Shown here in pieces: positions 8,713 through 17,688 of a stretch of 64,000 nucleotides of DNA. Numbering within the stretch: position 1 is the stretch's first letter; every line of letters begins with the position of its first letter. This DNA is from RGZA01 sp964568585. GTDB taxonomy: Bacteria > Pseudomonadota > Alphaproteobacteria > UBA9219 > RGZA01. The position numbers and the translations under genes were made by a program. The notes below the pieces were generated by a model. The model searched no databases, was not told the DNA's origin, and saw nothing but the letters and a program-made list of their open reading frames with translations. The stretch lies in NCBI GenBank assembly GCA_964568585.1, contig CAZMQI010000004.1, forward strand, positions 1 through 64,000. The letters are read 5' to 3'.

Positions 8713-8750
8713 AATACCCCCGCTGTAATCAGTCGGGGGTATTGTTTTTT
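8713..8750 (+). terminator. Rho-independent terminator after rpmA
   Basis: A perfect 10-bp stem AATACCCCCG/CGGGGGTATT (8713-8722 with 8734-8743) around an 11-base loop is followed by G and six T. Confidence 0.93.
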
Positions 8751-8830
8751 AAGAGTTAAGGGCGGCGACCGCCGCCCAGGCTACTAATTATACTCCTGCA
8801 TATGCAGACGTACTTAAACTAGAGTCTTTT

Positions 8831-9841
8831 ATGAAGTTTTTAGATCAAGCAAAAATCTATGTGAAAAGCGGCGATGGCGGCCCTGGCTGCATCAGTTTTC
8901 GCCGTGAAAAATTCATTGAATATGGCGGCCCCGATGGCGGCAATGGCGGCAAGGGCGGTGATGTCTGGGTGGAAGCTGCGGATAATCTCAACACGCTCAT
9001 CGATTTCCGTTATCAGCAACATTTCAAAGCAGGCAATGGCCATCACGGCGAAGGACGCTTGCGTTCCGGAGCGGATGGCGCGGACATCGTATTGAAAGTT
9101 CCCGTCGGCACGCAGATCTATGACGAGTTTGAAGAAAAATGCCTCGCCGATATGCAGGAAGTCGGCCAACGGTTGATTTTGGTCAAGGGCGGCGATGGCG
9201 GTTTTGGAAATGATTATTTCAAGACATCCACCAACCGCGCACCGCGTAAAAACACACCGGGCTGGAAAGGCGAAGAACATAAAATCGTCCTACGCCTAAA
9301 ACTGATTGCTGACGCCGGACTTATCGGGCTGCCCAATGCTGGTAAATCCACCTTCCTTGCATCGTGCACTGCTGCAAAACCAAAGATTGCGGATTACCCC
9401 TTCACCACCCTCTCCCCGGGTCTTGGCGTTGTGCGTTTGGGCGCGCCGCAAGACGGCGTTGAATTCGTACTTGCCGATATTCCAGGTTTGATTGAAGGCG
9501 CACATGAAGGGCACGGCCTTGGCGACCGTTTCTTGGGTCACGTCGAACGCACCAAAATCTTGCTGCATCTGATTGATGCAACGGCGGATGATGTCGTTGC
9601 CAGCTATAAAACCATCCGCAAGGAATTGAAGGCGTATGGCAACGGCCTGATTGAAAAGCCGGAAATCATCGCACTGAATAAATGCGATGCACTGAGCCCG
9701 GACGAGATTAAAGACAAAATGGCGAAGTTGAAAAAAGTTGCCAAAAAAACGCCAGTCTATCCAATCTCCGCTGCAACCCAGCAAGGCGTTAAAGATATTC
9801 TTTGGGAACTCTTCAAAGTTATCAAAAGCGCACACGAATAA
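8831..9841 (+). CDS. obgE: Obg family GTPase
   Basis: The 336-residue protein has the glycine-rich Obg domain (about 1-158, repeats such as GGPDGGNGGKGGD) and a G domain with P loop GLPNAGKST, switch DIPGL and NKCD specificity motif. It binds the 50S subunit, helps its assembly and is linked to cell cycle control. It lacks the C-terminal extension of some family members, as in many short forms. A terminator separates it from rpmA, so it has its own promoter in the interval 8751-8830. The Shine-Dalgarno site is weak. Confidence 0.96.
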   Translation: MKFLDQAKIYVKSGDGGPGCISFRREKFIEYGGPDGGNGGKGGDVWVEAADNLNTLIDFRYQQHFKAGNGHHGEGRLRSGADGADIVLKVPVGTQIYDEFEEKCLADMQEVGQRLILVKGGDGGFGNDYFKTSTNRAPRKNTPGWKGEEHKIVLRLKLIADAGLIGLPNAGKSTFLASCTAAKPKIADYPFTTLSPGLGVVRLGAPQDGVEFVLADIPGLIEGAHEGHGLGDRFLGHVERTKILLHLIDATADDVVASYKTIRKELKAYGNGLIEKPEIIALNKCDALSPDEIKDKMAKLKKVAKKTPVYPISAATQQGVKDILWELFKVIKSAHE

Positions 9842-9902
9842 GCAAAGAACGTATACATTATTTATACGCAGGCAGTTACCGTTCTAGCGAACGGAGTAAC
9901 CT

Positions 9903-10424
9903 ATGCTTGATCTTTTGAAATTCTTTCTTTGGCTCGTGCTGATTTTTAGTGTCGTCTACATCGTCGGCCATGTAAAAAGCTGGACGAATACCGACACCTT
10001 CACCGAAATGCGGTCCGAACTTTGTACTGGTGCAGGCTTATCACCGGAAGGCGAAGCATTGTCCCCGCCAACCCGCAAAGAAATCGCGGCGATTTGTGCG
10101 GCCTATAATCTTGGCGCATATCAGCTAACAGGGCGCGAAGCCTATATCGACATCTTTCTTACCTATGGAAAAAAATACCGCCTGACCATTCAGGATATCG
10201 ATGCAGAAACATGGCCCACCTCCTCCACCGAAACATTCCTTTCGGAAATGCAGGGTGCGGGCTATGAACTCATCACCTTGCCCGCTGCGGAAAAAGAAGA
10301 ACGGTTAATTGCATGGCGCATCATCGCGCAAACCTATTTTAAGGAAGCCTATGATATGGGCGTGCATGTACAGCCAGCAAAACTATTAAAATTGGTGCGT
10401 AACGTCGTGAATATCACGAAATAA
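9903..10424 (+). CDS. Unknown protein with N-terminal membrane segment
   Basis: The 173-residue product has one hydrophobic segment at about residues 4-24, then a soluble domain rich in Ala and Glu with two cysteines (ELCTGAG and AAICAAYN). No family is recognised. GGAG lies before the ATG, so translation is plausible, and composition matches the neighbours. It sits 61 bp after obgE and could be cotranscribed. A hairpin with a T run follows. Confidence 0.65.
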   Translation: MLDLLKFFLWLVLIFSVVYIVGHVKSWTNTDTFTEMRSELCTGAGLSPEGEALSPPTRKEIAAICAAYNLGAYQLTGREAYIDIFLTYGKKYRLTIQDIDAETWPTSSTETFLSEMQGAGYELITLPAAEKEERLIAWRIIAQTYFKEAYDMGVHVQPAKLLKLVRNVVNITK

Positions 10425-10457
10425 TACGTTTTGACGAAAGTATTACTGATACCTACC

Positions 10458-10492
10458 ATCCCCCCACAGAACCAATTTTTAGGGGATTTTTT
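10458..10492 (+). terminator. Hairpin with T run overlapping a ribosome binding site
   Basis: ATCCCC at 10458-10463 pairs with GGGGAT at 10482-10487, followed by T at 10488-10492. The 3' arm AGGGG is also the best Shine-Dalgarno sequence for the ATG at 10493, so folding would both end transcription and hide the site. Confidence 0.5.
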
Positions 10493-10795
10493 ATGGTTAT
10501 CAAAAGCAGAACACGCATTGTTGGTGAAGTGGCTATAGCTGCCGGATTAACAGGGCTTGCAGCGTATTACGCACTTAATACAGCCTATCCCACACCGTTT
10601 ACAACCTCATCGCCGCAGCACCGTGCGTGCATCGAAGAAACCGCAGTCCGAGTAACAGAAAAGCTCACTGGTCAACCTGCCGAATACAAACCTGCAGAAC
10701 GTCCCTTGTTATCCCAAATTGGGGCAACCTATGTGATGCTGTCGGGTGCATGTGCACTCAAACTTCACGCAGAAAAACCGCAACCTCCACAATAA
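10493..10795 (+). CDS. Small unknown protein with membrane segment
   Basis: The 100-residue product begins with a charged stretch and a hydrophobic segment (about 10-30, GEVAIAAGLTGLAAYYAL) that could be a signal anchor, followed by a short domain with two cysteines (RACIEE and GACALK). No family is recognised. The ATG follows AGGGG at 7 bases. It lies in the interval between obgE and proB with the preceding unknown gene. Confidence 0.55.
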   Translation: MVIKSRTRIVGEVAIAAGLTGLAAYYALNTAYPTPFTTSSPQHRACIEETAVRVTEKLTGQPAEYKPAERPLLSQIGATYVMLSGACALKLHAEKPQPPQ

Positions 10796-10904
10796 CATCC
10801 AAAAATCTCGCGCATTTTCGTCGAATTGCCGCTTCACCCGCCCTGTTGCGTTATCGGGCGGCAATGGGCATTATTATTGCCTGTCTGAATCATAAGGCTT
10901 GAAC

Positions 10905-12026
10905 GTGTTACGCAACGCCCACCGCATCATCATCAAAATCGGCTCCGCACTCATTGCTGACGGCGACGGCAAGGCACGCCTTGCATGGATGAAAGCCTTG
11001 GCAAATGATGTCGCCGCGTGGCGCGCGAAAGGCCGCGAAGTTATTATTGTTACATCTGGCGCAGGCGCGCTGGGTCGCAGCCTTGTTGGGCTGTCCCGTG
11101 ATAAAATAAAACGCGCCTTAAGCATGGAAGAAAAGCAGGCGGCGACTGCCGTTGGCCAACCTATTTTGATGCAAGCATGGGAAGAAGTCTTCAAACCCAG
11201 CCAAGTCATCACCGCGCAAGTGCTGTTGACCTTGGATGATACGGAAGACCGCCAGCGTCATTTAACCTGCCGTGGCGCCATCGAAAAAATCCTCAAAATC
11301 GGTGCATTACCTATCATTAATGAGAACGATACCGTCAGCACCGCTGAAATCCGCATCGGCGATAATGACCGTTTGGCAGCACGCGTCGCACAGATGATGA
11401 GCGCGGACACGCTTATTCTATTGTCGGATATCGATGGATTATATACGGCAGATCCCAAAACCAATCCATCCGCCACCTTCATTCCTGAAGTTAAAGAAAT
11501 CACCGCCGATATCGAAGCCATGGCCGGTGACCCACAACCGGGCATCAGCAGTGGCGGCATGAAAACCAAAATCATGGCGGCAAAAATCGCCGTCACATCC
11601 GGTTGCCGCATGGCTATTTTAAAAGGCACCGAAGAAAATCCGCTACGCAAATTGGATGAAGGCACATTGCGCTGCACATGGTTCACGCCATCCACTACAC
11701 CACTTGCCGCGCGCAAGCGGTGGATTGCCGCGCATATGAGCATGAAGGGTGCCATCATCATCGATGATGGCGCGGTTAAAGCATTACAAGATGGGCGCAG
11801 CCTGTTACCCGCTGGCGTCAAATCCTGCGAAGGCGTGTTTGCATCGGGTGATGCTGTGGCAATCAAAACCTTATCCGGCCAAAGCATTGGTTGCGGGCTC
11901 ATCGCCTTTGACCGTGATGAGGCCGATAAAATCTGCGGCAAGCGCAGCGATGATATCGAACGCCTGCTGGGCTATGCGGGCCAAGAAGAAATGATCCACC
12001 GCGACAATATGGTCATCAATAAATAA
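10905..12026 (+). CDS. proB: Glutamate 5-kinase
   Basis: The 373-residue enzyme phosphorylates glutamate, the first step of proline synthesis. The amino acid kinase domain has IIIKIGSALI at its start, VTSGAGALG, and INENDTVSTAEIRIGDNDRLAARVA; SSGGMKTKIMAAKIA follows. A C-terminal PUA domain begins near MKGAIIIDDGAVKALQDG. GTG at 10905 is preferred because AAGG lies 7 bases upstream; a TTG at 10899 is the alternative. proA is two genes downstream with an unknown membrane gene between. Confidence 0.96.
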   Translation: MLRNAHRIIIKIGSALIADGDGKARLAWMKALANDVAAWRAKGREVIIVTSGAGALGRSLVGLSRDKIKRALSMEEKQAATAVGQPILMQAWEEVFKPSQVITAQVLLTLDDTEDRQRHLTCRGAIEKILKIGALPIINENDTVSTAEIRIGDNDRLAARVAQMMSADTLILLSDIDGLYTADPKTNPSATFIPEVKEITADIEAMAGDPQPGISSGGMKTKIMAAKIAVTSGCRMAILKGTEENPLRKLDEGTLRCTWFTPSTTPLAARKRWIAAHMSMKGAIIIDDGAVKALQDGRSLLPAGVKSCEGVFASGDAVAIKTLSGQSIGCGLIAFDRDEADKICGKRSDDIERLLGYAGQEEMIHRDNMVINK

Positions 12027-12050
12027 CGAGCTAAATAACGGAGCACACAC

Positions 12051-12659
12051 ATGGATGCAAACACGCTACAGGTTTTACAAAATTTGCAACCTGGGTCAGA
12101 TGCTCAGTTTTTCAGCGATGCCGTAGCCGTGCAAGCTGGTAAATCCGGTCTTACCATCGCCGCCATTCTTACTGCCACCGCTAGTGTTTATTATTTGTTG
12201 TGCAGCCTTGGCGTATTTGGCTCATCCAAGCGTTCTGTATTTGCGATTATCGTCACTGTTATTGCTGGCATCGGCGCATTTTTACTCAATCAAAAGGCTG
12301 AAACCTTCCGCGTCATTGATGACAGCCGCCCTATCATCGCGCTCAATGCCACCAAACTGGAATATGATGTGCGCCGCAATGGCTGGATTATTCCGTGGAC
12401 GTATGTGACATCGGTTGAACTCAAAACCACCACCACACACAAAAAACAATCGGTTGAACAAACGACATACGAAATCCGTGTAAATACCAAGCTCGCCCCG
12501 CCCATCACATGGAAATACGAACCATCTGCGGATAACGATGTGGAAACCGTGCAAAAGCTGGTCCAAAGCGAAAATTATCTCGTGATTGACCCAGAACCCC
12601 TCGGAATTGACGCAGCAGAACTACAGAAGGCGCTGGAAAAATACCGCCAGGGCCTCTAA
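12051..12659 (+). CDS. Unknown membrane protein between proB and proA
   Basis: The 202-residue product has two hydrophobic segments (about 33-53 and 59-76) near the N terminus, then a soluble domain of about 115 residues rich in Thr and Lys (VELKTTTTHKKQ) that may be a beta-rich PH-like fold. GGAG precedes the ATG. It starts 24 bp after proB and ends 9 bp before proA, so it must be cotranscribed with both. No family is recognised and no link to proline synthesis is evident. Confidence 0.7.
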   Translation: MDANTLQVLQNLQPGSDAQFFSDAVAVQAGKSGLTIAAILTATASVYYLLCSLGVFGSSKRSVFAIIVTVIAGIGAFLLNQKAETFRVIDDSRPIIALNATKLEYDVRRNGWIIPWTYVTSVELKTTTTHKKQSVEQTTYEIRVNTKLAPPITWKYEPSADNDVETVQKLVQSENYLVIDPEPLGIDAAELQKALEKYRQGL

Positions 12660-12668
12660 ATTAGTGGC

Positions 12669-13946
12669 ATGCAAGCAGCACCACAGCAAAACGTGAACTG
12701 GATCCAAGAACTCGAAGCGATTGGCCTCAATGCCAAGGCCGCGATGCCTTTGCTTGGCAATGCAACGGCGGCACAACGGACCAAAGCATTGCAGATTTGC
12801 GCGCAAAAATTGCGCGACAACAAAGATGCCATTTTAAAAGCCAACGCAGCAGATGTCGCCAAAGGTCAAACGACGATTAGCAAGGCGATGATTGATCGCC
12901 TTACCCTCACCCCTGAACGGTTGGAAGCAATCGCCAAAGGTCTGGAAGATGTCGCCAAGCAGCCCGACCCCATTGGCAAAATATTGGAAGAATGGACGCG
13001 CCCGAATGGTTTGAAGATTCAACGCGTCTCCGTTCCACTTGGCGTTATCGGCATGATTTACGAAAGTCGCCCGAACGTAACGGCGGAAGCTGCATCCATT
13101 GCGCTGCGCGGCGGCAATGCGATCATCCTCCGCTGTGGTTCCGATTGTTTTGAAAGTTCACTAGCGATTGCAAATGCCTTGCAAGACGGCCTTACCGAAA
13201 GCGGTTTACCAAAAACCGCCATTCAACTTATTCCAACGACTGACCGCGCCGCTGTCGGCGCACTACTCGGCATGAGCCAATATGTGGACGTGATTGTGCC
13301 ACGTGGTGGCCGCGAATTGATTGAACGCGTTGAACGCGAAAGCAAAATCCCTTTGCTGCGTCAGTATGAAGGCGTGAACCATATTTATGTGCACGCCAAG
13401 GCCGATGCGGAAAAAGCAGAAACGGTCATTCAAAATGCAAAGATGCGCCGCTGCACCATTTGCGGCGCGGTTGAATGCCTGTTGTTCGATGCCTCAACGC
13501 TAAAAACCATTGCAACATCTGCCATCAAGAAGCTTTTGGATGCTGGCTGTGAAGTGCGCGGGGATGACTCTATCCAAGCTATCGATGCGCGCGTGAAACC
13601 AGCGCAGCAATGCGATTGGGGCAAGGAATTCCTTGAACCCATCGTGGCGGCACGCGTAGTGAATGGTATTCAAGAAGCGATGGAACATATCGAAACCTAT
13701 TCATCACACCATACCGATTGCATTTTAACGGAAGATAAAGCCGCCGCAGAAACCTTCACCCGTCAGGTGGATAGTGCGATTGTGATGGTCAACGCATCCA
13801 CCCAATTCGCCGATGGCGGTGAATTTGGCTTTGGCGGTGAAGTGGGCATTGCAACGGGTCGTTTCCATGCACGTGGCCCCATTGGCGCAGCACAACTTAC
13901 CAGTTATAAATACATCGTCTTGGGTAACGGCCAAACACGGCCCTAG
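12669..13946 (+). CDS. proA: Gamma-glutamyl phosphate reductase
   Basis: The 425-residue protein is an aldehyde-dehydrogenase-fold enzyme that reduces glutamyl phosphate with NADPH to glutamate semialdehyde in proline synthesis. Motifs include GVIGMIYESRPNVT, VPRGGRELIERVERES, the catalytic cysteine in CTICGAVE, and the end GPIGAAQLTSYKYIVLGNGQ. Length is normal for the family. It follows the unknown membrane gene by 9 bp and precedes nadD by 24 bp. Confidence 0.97.
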   Translation: MQAAPQQNVNWIQELEAIGLNAKAAMPLLGNATAAQRTKALQICAQKLRDNKDAILKANAADVAKGQTTISKAMIDRLTLTPERLEAIAKGLEDVAKQPDPIGKILEEWTRPNGLKIQRVSVPLGVIGMIYESRPNVTAEAASIALRGGNAIILRCGSDCFESSLAIANALQDGLTESGLPKTAIQLIPTTDRAAVGALLGMSQYVDVIVPRGGRELIERVERESKIPLLRQYEGVNHIYVHAKADAEKAETVIQNAKMRRCTICGAVECLLFDASTLKTIATSAIKKLLDAGCEVRGDDSIQAIDARVKPAQQCDWGKEFLEPIVAARVVNGIQEAMEHIETYSSHHTDCILTEDKAAAETFTRQVDSAIVMVNASTQFADGGEFGFGGEVGIATGRFHARGPIGAAQLTSYKYIVLGNGQTRP

Positions 13947-13970
13947 CATCTCGGCCTAAAAGGAATTCGT

Positions 13971-14615
13971 TTGCTTCCCATTTCCCCGCCTCTACTTTCT
14001 GGTCCATCTTACCGAAATCTTCGCATCGGATTATTGGGCGGGTCATTCAACCCCGCGCATGAAGGCCATGTGCATATCAGCATGCTCGCGCTTAAGAACA
14101 TGAATCTGGATGCTGTGTGGTGGCTGGTCTCCCCGCAAAATCCGCTCAAAAGCGATAAGGGCATGGCCAGCTTCGAACAGCGGTTTGAAGGCGCGCGGCT
14201 CATCACCCGCAATTGCCCGAATATCATCGTCAGCGATTTGGAAACACGATTAGGCACGCGCTATACCGCCGATACCCTAAAACGCCTGACCCAGTACTTC
14301 CCGCAGACACACTTTATCTGGATGATGGGCGCAGATAACCTCATTCAAATCCCCCGTTGGCAGCGTTGGCAGGACATTTTCAAGCTTTGCGATGTTGCTG
14401 TTTATCGCCGCCCGCCCTATGCTGTGGGGGTCTTGCGCGGCAAAGCGGCACAGCGGTTCTGTTTGAACCGTATTCCGCCAGCTAAAGCAAAACAGATGGG
14501 CCAAAAAAACAATGGCCTTTCTAAAAAGAAAAAATGGATCTTATTCAGTAACCGTTTGAATGCTGAATCCGCGACGCAAATTCGTGCCAAAAACATTATG
14601 TACTCTATTCTCTAA
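13971..14615 (+). CDS. nadD: Nicotinate-nucleotide adenylyltransferase
   Basis: The 214-residue enzyme makes deamido-NAD from nicotinate mononucleotide and ATP. The nucleotidyltransferase signature GLLGGSFNPAHEGHVHIS is near residue 20 and SATQIRAK at the end corresponds to the family ISST(R)IR motif. Translation starts at TTG 13971, supported by AAAGGA six to seven bases upstream. Next to rsfS, as in many bacteria, and part of the proB-rlmH gene string. Confidence 0.94.
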   Translation: MLPISPPLLSGPSYRNLRIGLLGGSFNPAHEGHVHISMLALKNMNLDAVWWLVSPQNPLKSDKGMASFEQRFEGARLITRNCPNIIVSDLETRLGTRYTADTLKRLTQYFPQTHFIWMMGADNLIQIPRWQRWQDIFKLCDVAVYRRPPYAVGVLRGKAAQRFCLNRIPPAKAKQMGQKNNGLSKKKKWILFSNRLNAESATQIRAKNIMYSIL

Positions 14616-14626
14616 AAGGATATCAC

Positions 14627-15208
14627 GTGGCTAAACCTACCAACAAAAAAACAACAGCTCAGAAACCAGTAGCTAAAAAATCAGCTGGCAAAGCAAAACC
14701 CGCTGCCAAAAAAGTTGCGCCTAAAAAGGCCGCTGCCAAGCCAGCCGCCAAAGTAGCTGTCAAAGCCCCGATTAAAGTGATTGCACGCAATAGCGCGCCG
14801 GCGAAATCCAAAAAGCCTGCCGTGAATGAAAGCCCAAAAGATAAAAAGGTAAAAGACCTTCAAGAGTTCATGCGCGATAAGGTATTGCAGGTATTGGACG
14901 ACGGTAAGGCCGAAGACACCATGTGCATCGATGTGCGCGGCCAATCCCCCATCTGCGATTTTCTGGTCATCACCACGGGGCGTTCATCAAGAGCTGTGCA
15001 TGCATTATCCGAAGCCGTTGAAAAAGCATTACGTGAATCCGGCGCAAAGAATGTTCGCAACGAAGGTAAGGCCGCTGGCGATTGGGCGGTTGTAGATGGC
15101 GGCGATGTTATCATCCATGTGTTTCGCCCCGAAGTGCGCGCATTCTACCGCCTTGAAGAAGTATGGGGTCTTGAACCGCCGCTTCAACAAACATTCAAAG
15201 ACCTGTAA
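14627..15208 (+). CDS. rsfS: Ribosomal silencing factor RsfS with lysine-rich N-terminal tail
   Basis: The 193-residue protein has the RsfS/Iojap domain in its last 110 residues (DFLVITTGRSSRAVHAL, NEGKAAGDWAVVDGGDVIIHVF, FYRLEEVWG). This factor binds L14 and blocks subunit joining when nutrients are low. The first 75 residues are an added Lys, Ala and Pro tail with KPAAKK-type repeats resembling histone H1 tails, about doubling the basic content; most family members lack it. The start is GTG 14627 after AAAGGA. Confidence 0.93.
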   Translation: MAKPTNKKTTAQKPVAKKSAGKAKPAAKKVAPKKAAAKPAAKVAVKAPIKVIARNSAPAKSKKPAVNESPKDKKVKDLQEFMRDKVLQVLDDGKAEDTMCIDVRGQSPICDFLVITTGRSSRAVHALSEAVEKALRESGAKNVRNEGKAAGDWAVVDGGDVIIHVFRPEVRAFYRLEEVWGLEPPLQQTFKDL

Positions 15209-15238
15209 TTCTTCATACCTTAACTTGGCGAGGACATC

Positions 15239-15658
15239 ATGAGCAGCGACAATTTCAGCATTGATCAAGTGAAGCATTTCTTTGAGCCAGAAAACCTGAA
15301 GAACTTTTTCAAACCTGACAATCTGAAAGCCTTTGCCACACGTGCATGGCATGGCGAATTGCCCTTATGGCAGGCGTTTTGGGGGCTGACTGTGCTTCCC
15401 AACATCCTCATCAATTTTGTTACACGCATTATTGCTGCGCTTATCCCCATCCCCAGCTTTCTGGTTATCCTTGGCATCCTTGTATTCCTCATCACGCTGC
15501 CATTGACCATTTTGCAATTGGTTTCCGTATGGCGCAGCGCAGTGAACTACAACACCGCCAACCCAAGCGTCTATTGGGGCTATGCCGCACAAGCACTGGT
15601 GGCGCTCGGCGGATTGATGTTGGCCGTTGGGTTAGTCGGCACCATATTCCGTCATTAA
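15239..15658 (+). CDS. Unknown small membrane protein
   Basis: The 139-residue product has an N-terminal soluble part with a short internal repeat (FFEPENLKNFFKPDNLKAF) and three hydrophobic segments. GAGG precedes the ATG. It is inserted between rsfS and rlmH with gaps of 30 and 12 bp, so it is cotranscribed. No function can be read from the sequence. Confidence 0.7.
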   Translation: MSSDNFSIDQVKHFFEPENLKNFFKPDNLKAFATRAWHGELPLWQAFWGLTVLPNILINFVTRIIAALIPIPSFLVILGILVFLITLPLTILQLVSVWRSAVNYNTANPSVYWGYAAQALVALGGLMLAVGLVGTIFRH

Positions 15659-15670
15659 GTTGAAACTGAT

Positions 15671-16129
15671 TTGCCAAACATCCTCATCCTCGCAATTGGT
15701 AAAATGAAGCAGGGCCCTATGGCCGATGCGTTGGCGGAATATCAAAAACGCTTACGCTGGAAATTGACCATAAAGGAATTTGATTTCAAAGACCTGAACG
15801 CGAACAAGTTGCGTGATAAGGAATCGCAGGCATTGCTTGCAGCAGTTCCCGAAGGCTACCGCATCATTGCATGCGACGAACGCGGCAAGGAAACCAGCAG
15901 CATGGATTTTTCCCATAAAATCGAACATTGGCAGGATAACGAATCGCATAACCTTGCCTTCCTAATCGGCGGCGCCAATGGCCATAGCGACTATGTGCGA
16001 AAAAAGGCTGACTTTCTCCTCAGTTTTGGCAGAATGACATGGCCACATATGATGGCGCGCGTCATGCTGGTCGAACAGCTTTACCGCGCCCAGCAAATAA
16101 TGGCGGGTCATCCCTACCACCGTGAATAA
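15671..16129 (+). CDS. rlmH: 23S rRNA pseudouridine1915 N3-methyltransferase
   Basis: The 152-residue SPOUT-fold enzyme methylates pseudouridine 1915 of 23S rRNA using S-adenosylmethionine. Diagnostic segments are ILAIGKMK, IACDERGKETSS, NLAFLIGGANGHS, and the end RVMLVEQLYRAQQIMAGHPYHRE. It appears to start at TTG 15671, with a weak binding site. It closes the rsfS-rlmH unit. Confidence 0.95.
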   Translation: MPNILILAIGKMKQGPMADALAEYQKRLRWKLTIKEFDFKDLNANKLRDKESQALLAAVPEGYRIIACDERGKETSSMDFSHKIEHWQDNESHNLAFLIGGANGHSDYVRKKADFLLSFGRMTWPHMMARVMLVEQLYRAQQIMAGHPYHRE

Positions 16130-16149
16130 GAATAAGGTTTCATTATATT

Positions 16150-17688
16150 ATGTCAGTTCAAAAAACTCGTCCTGTTGTCTTGTGCGTATTTGATGGCTTC
16201 GGCCACCGCCCGGATGCGCCTGACAATGCTGTCTCGCTTGCGAATACGCCGAATATCGATCGCTATTTTGCGACCTGCCCACATTCACTGCTTGATGCGA
16301 GCGAAGAACATGTTGGCTTGCCACAGGGCCAGATGGGCAATTCCGAAGTCGGCCATATGAATTTAGGCGCAGGCCAAGTGATTTTCCAAGATTTGCCGAT
16401 GATTGACCGCGCGATTAAGAACGACGAACTGAAATCATCCCCCGCTCTTGTCGATTTAATCAATAAACTGCAAGCATCCAAAGGCACATGCCACATGATG
16501 GGTCTTGCATCACCGGGCGGTGTGCATTCGCATCAAGATCATCTAGTTGCTCTGGCCAAAATCCTCAACGCCGCAAATGTGCCCGTTGCCATCCACGCAT
16601 TTCTTGATGGCCGCGATATGCCGCCGCAAAGCTCCATTGATCAAATCGCCAAATTGCAAAAAGATATTACCGGCTTGCAGCACGTGAAACTGGTCAGCTT
16701 ATGTGGCCGTTATTACGCGATGGACCGCGATAAGCGCTGGGAACGCGTTGAAAAAGCTTACCGCCTGATTGCAAATGGCGAAGGCAAACAAAGCACTGAT
16801 GCGCTTGCTGCCATCAAGGAAAGCTACGCTGAAAAAGTATATGATGAATTCGTGCTGCCCGTTGCCTTGAACGGATATACAGGTATTAAGGATGGCGATG
16901 GTATCTTGTTTATCAATTTCCGTGCCGACCGCGCCCGCGAGATTTTGCACACACTGATTGATCCATCCTTTGATGGCTTCAAGCGCGACAAGCAAATCAC
17001 CTTCGCTGCAATCACCGGCATGGTCGAATATTCCGACAAGCTGAAGATGATGATGAGCGCTCTCTTCCCGCCGAAAATCATCAACGACACGCTTGGTGAA
17101 ATCGTATCGAAAGCGGGCATGAAGCAATTGCGTATCGCAGAGACTGAGAAATATCCGCACGTTACCTTCTTCTTCAATGGCGGACGCGAAGAACCCTATG
17201 CTGGCGAAGAACGCATTCTTGTGCCCTCACCCAAGGTCGCGACCTATGATTTACAACCGGAAATGTCCGCGCCAGAAGTGACGGATAAGCTGGTAGATGC
17301 TATTAATTCAACTAAATTCGACATGATTGTGGTCAATTACGCCAATGGCGACATGGTGGGGCACACCGGTGATTTGAATGCGGCGATTAAAGCTGTTGAA
17401 ACATTAGACACATGCATTGGCCGCGTCGAAGCAGCAGTGAAGCAACACGGCGGCGTTATCCTGCTGACTGCCGATCACGGCAATTGTGAACGCATGCATG
17501 ATCATGAAACGCACGGGCCCCACACAGCGCATACCTTGAACCTTGTGCCTGCTATCCTCATCAATGCACCGGCAGACGTTAAAAAAATCCATGATGGAAA
17601 GCTGGCGGATGTCGCCCCCACCTTGTTGCATTTTTTAAATCTGCCGCAACCCAAAACCATGACAGGGAAAACTATTCTGAACGAATGA
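16150..17688 (+). CDS. gpmI: 2,3-bisphosphoglycerate-independent phosphoglycerate mutase
   Basis: The 512-residue glycolytic enzyme interconverts 3- and 2-phosphoglycerate and needs manganese. Seen are the N-terminal metal motif VLCVFDGFG, the phosphoserine loop GNSEVGHMNLGAG, the substrate segment FLDGRDMPPQSS, and the C-terminal NYANGDMVGHTG and LTADHGNCERM metal ligands. Full length. It overlaps the EnvC-like gene by 4 bases (ATGA), a common alphaproteobacterial arrangement. Confidence 0.97.
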   Translation: MSVQKTRPVVLCVFDGFGHRPDAPDNAVSLANTPNIDRYFATCPHSLLDASEEHVGLPQGQMGNSEVGHMNLGAGQVIFQDLPMIDRAIKNDELKSSPALVDLINKLQASKGTCHMMGLASPGGVHSHQDHLVALAKILNAANVPVAIHAFLDGRDMPPQSSIDQIAKLQKDITGLQHVKLVSLCGRYYAMDRDKRWERVEKAYRLIANGEGKQSTDALAAIKESYAEKVYDEFVLPVALNGYTGIKDGDGILFINFRADRAREILHTLIDPSFDGFKRDKQITFAAITGMVEYSDKLKMMMSALFPPKIINDTLGEIVSKAGMKQLRIAETEKYPHVTFFFNGGREEPYAGEERILVPSPKVATYDLQPEMSAPEVTDKLVDAINSTKFDMIVVNYANGDMVGHTGDLNAAIKAVETLDTCIGRVEAAVKQHGGVILLTADHGNCERMHDHETHGPHTAHTLNLVPAILINAPADVKKIHDGKLADVAPTLLHFLNLPQPKTMTGKTILNE

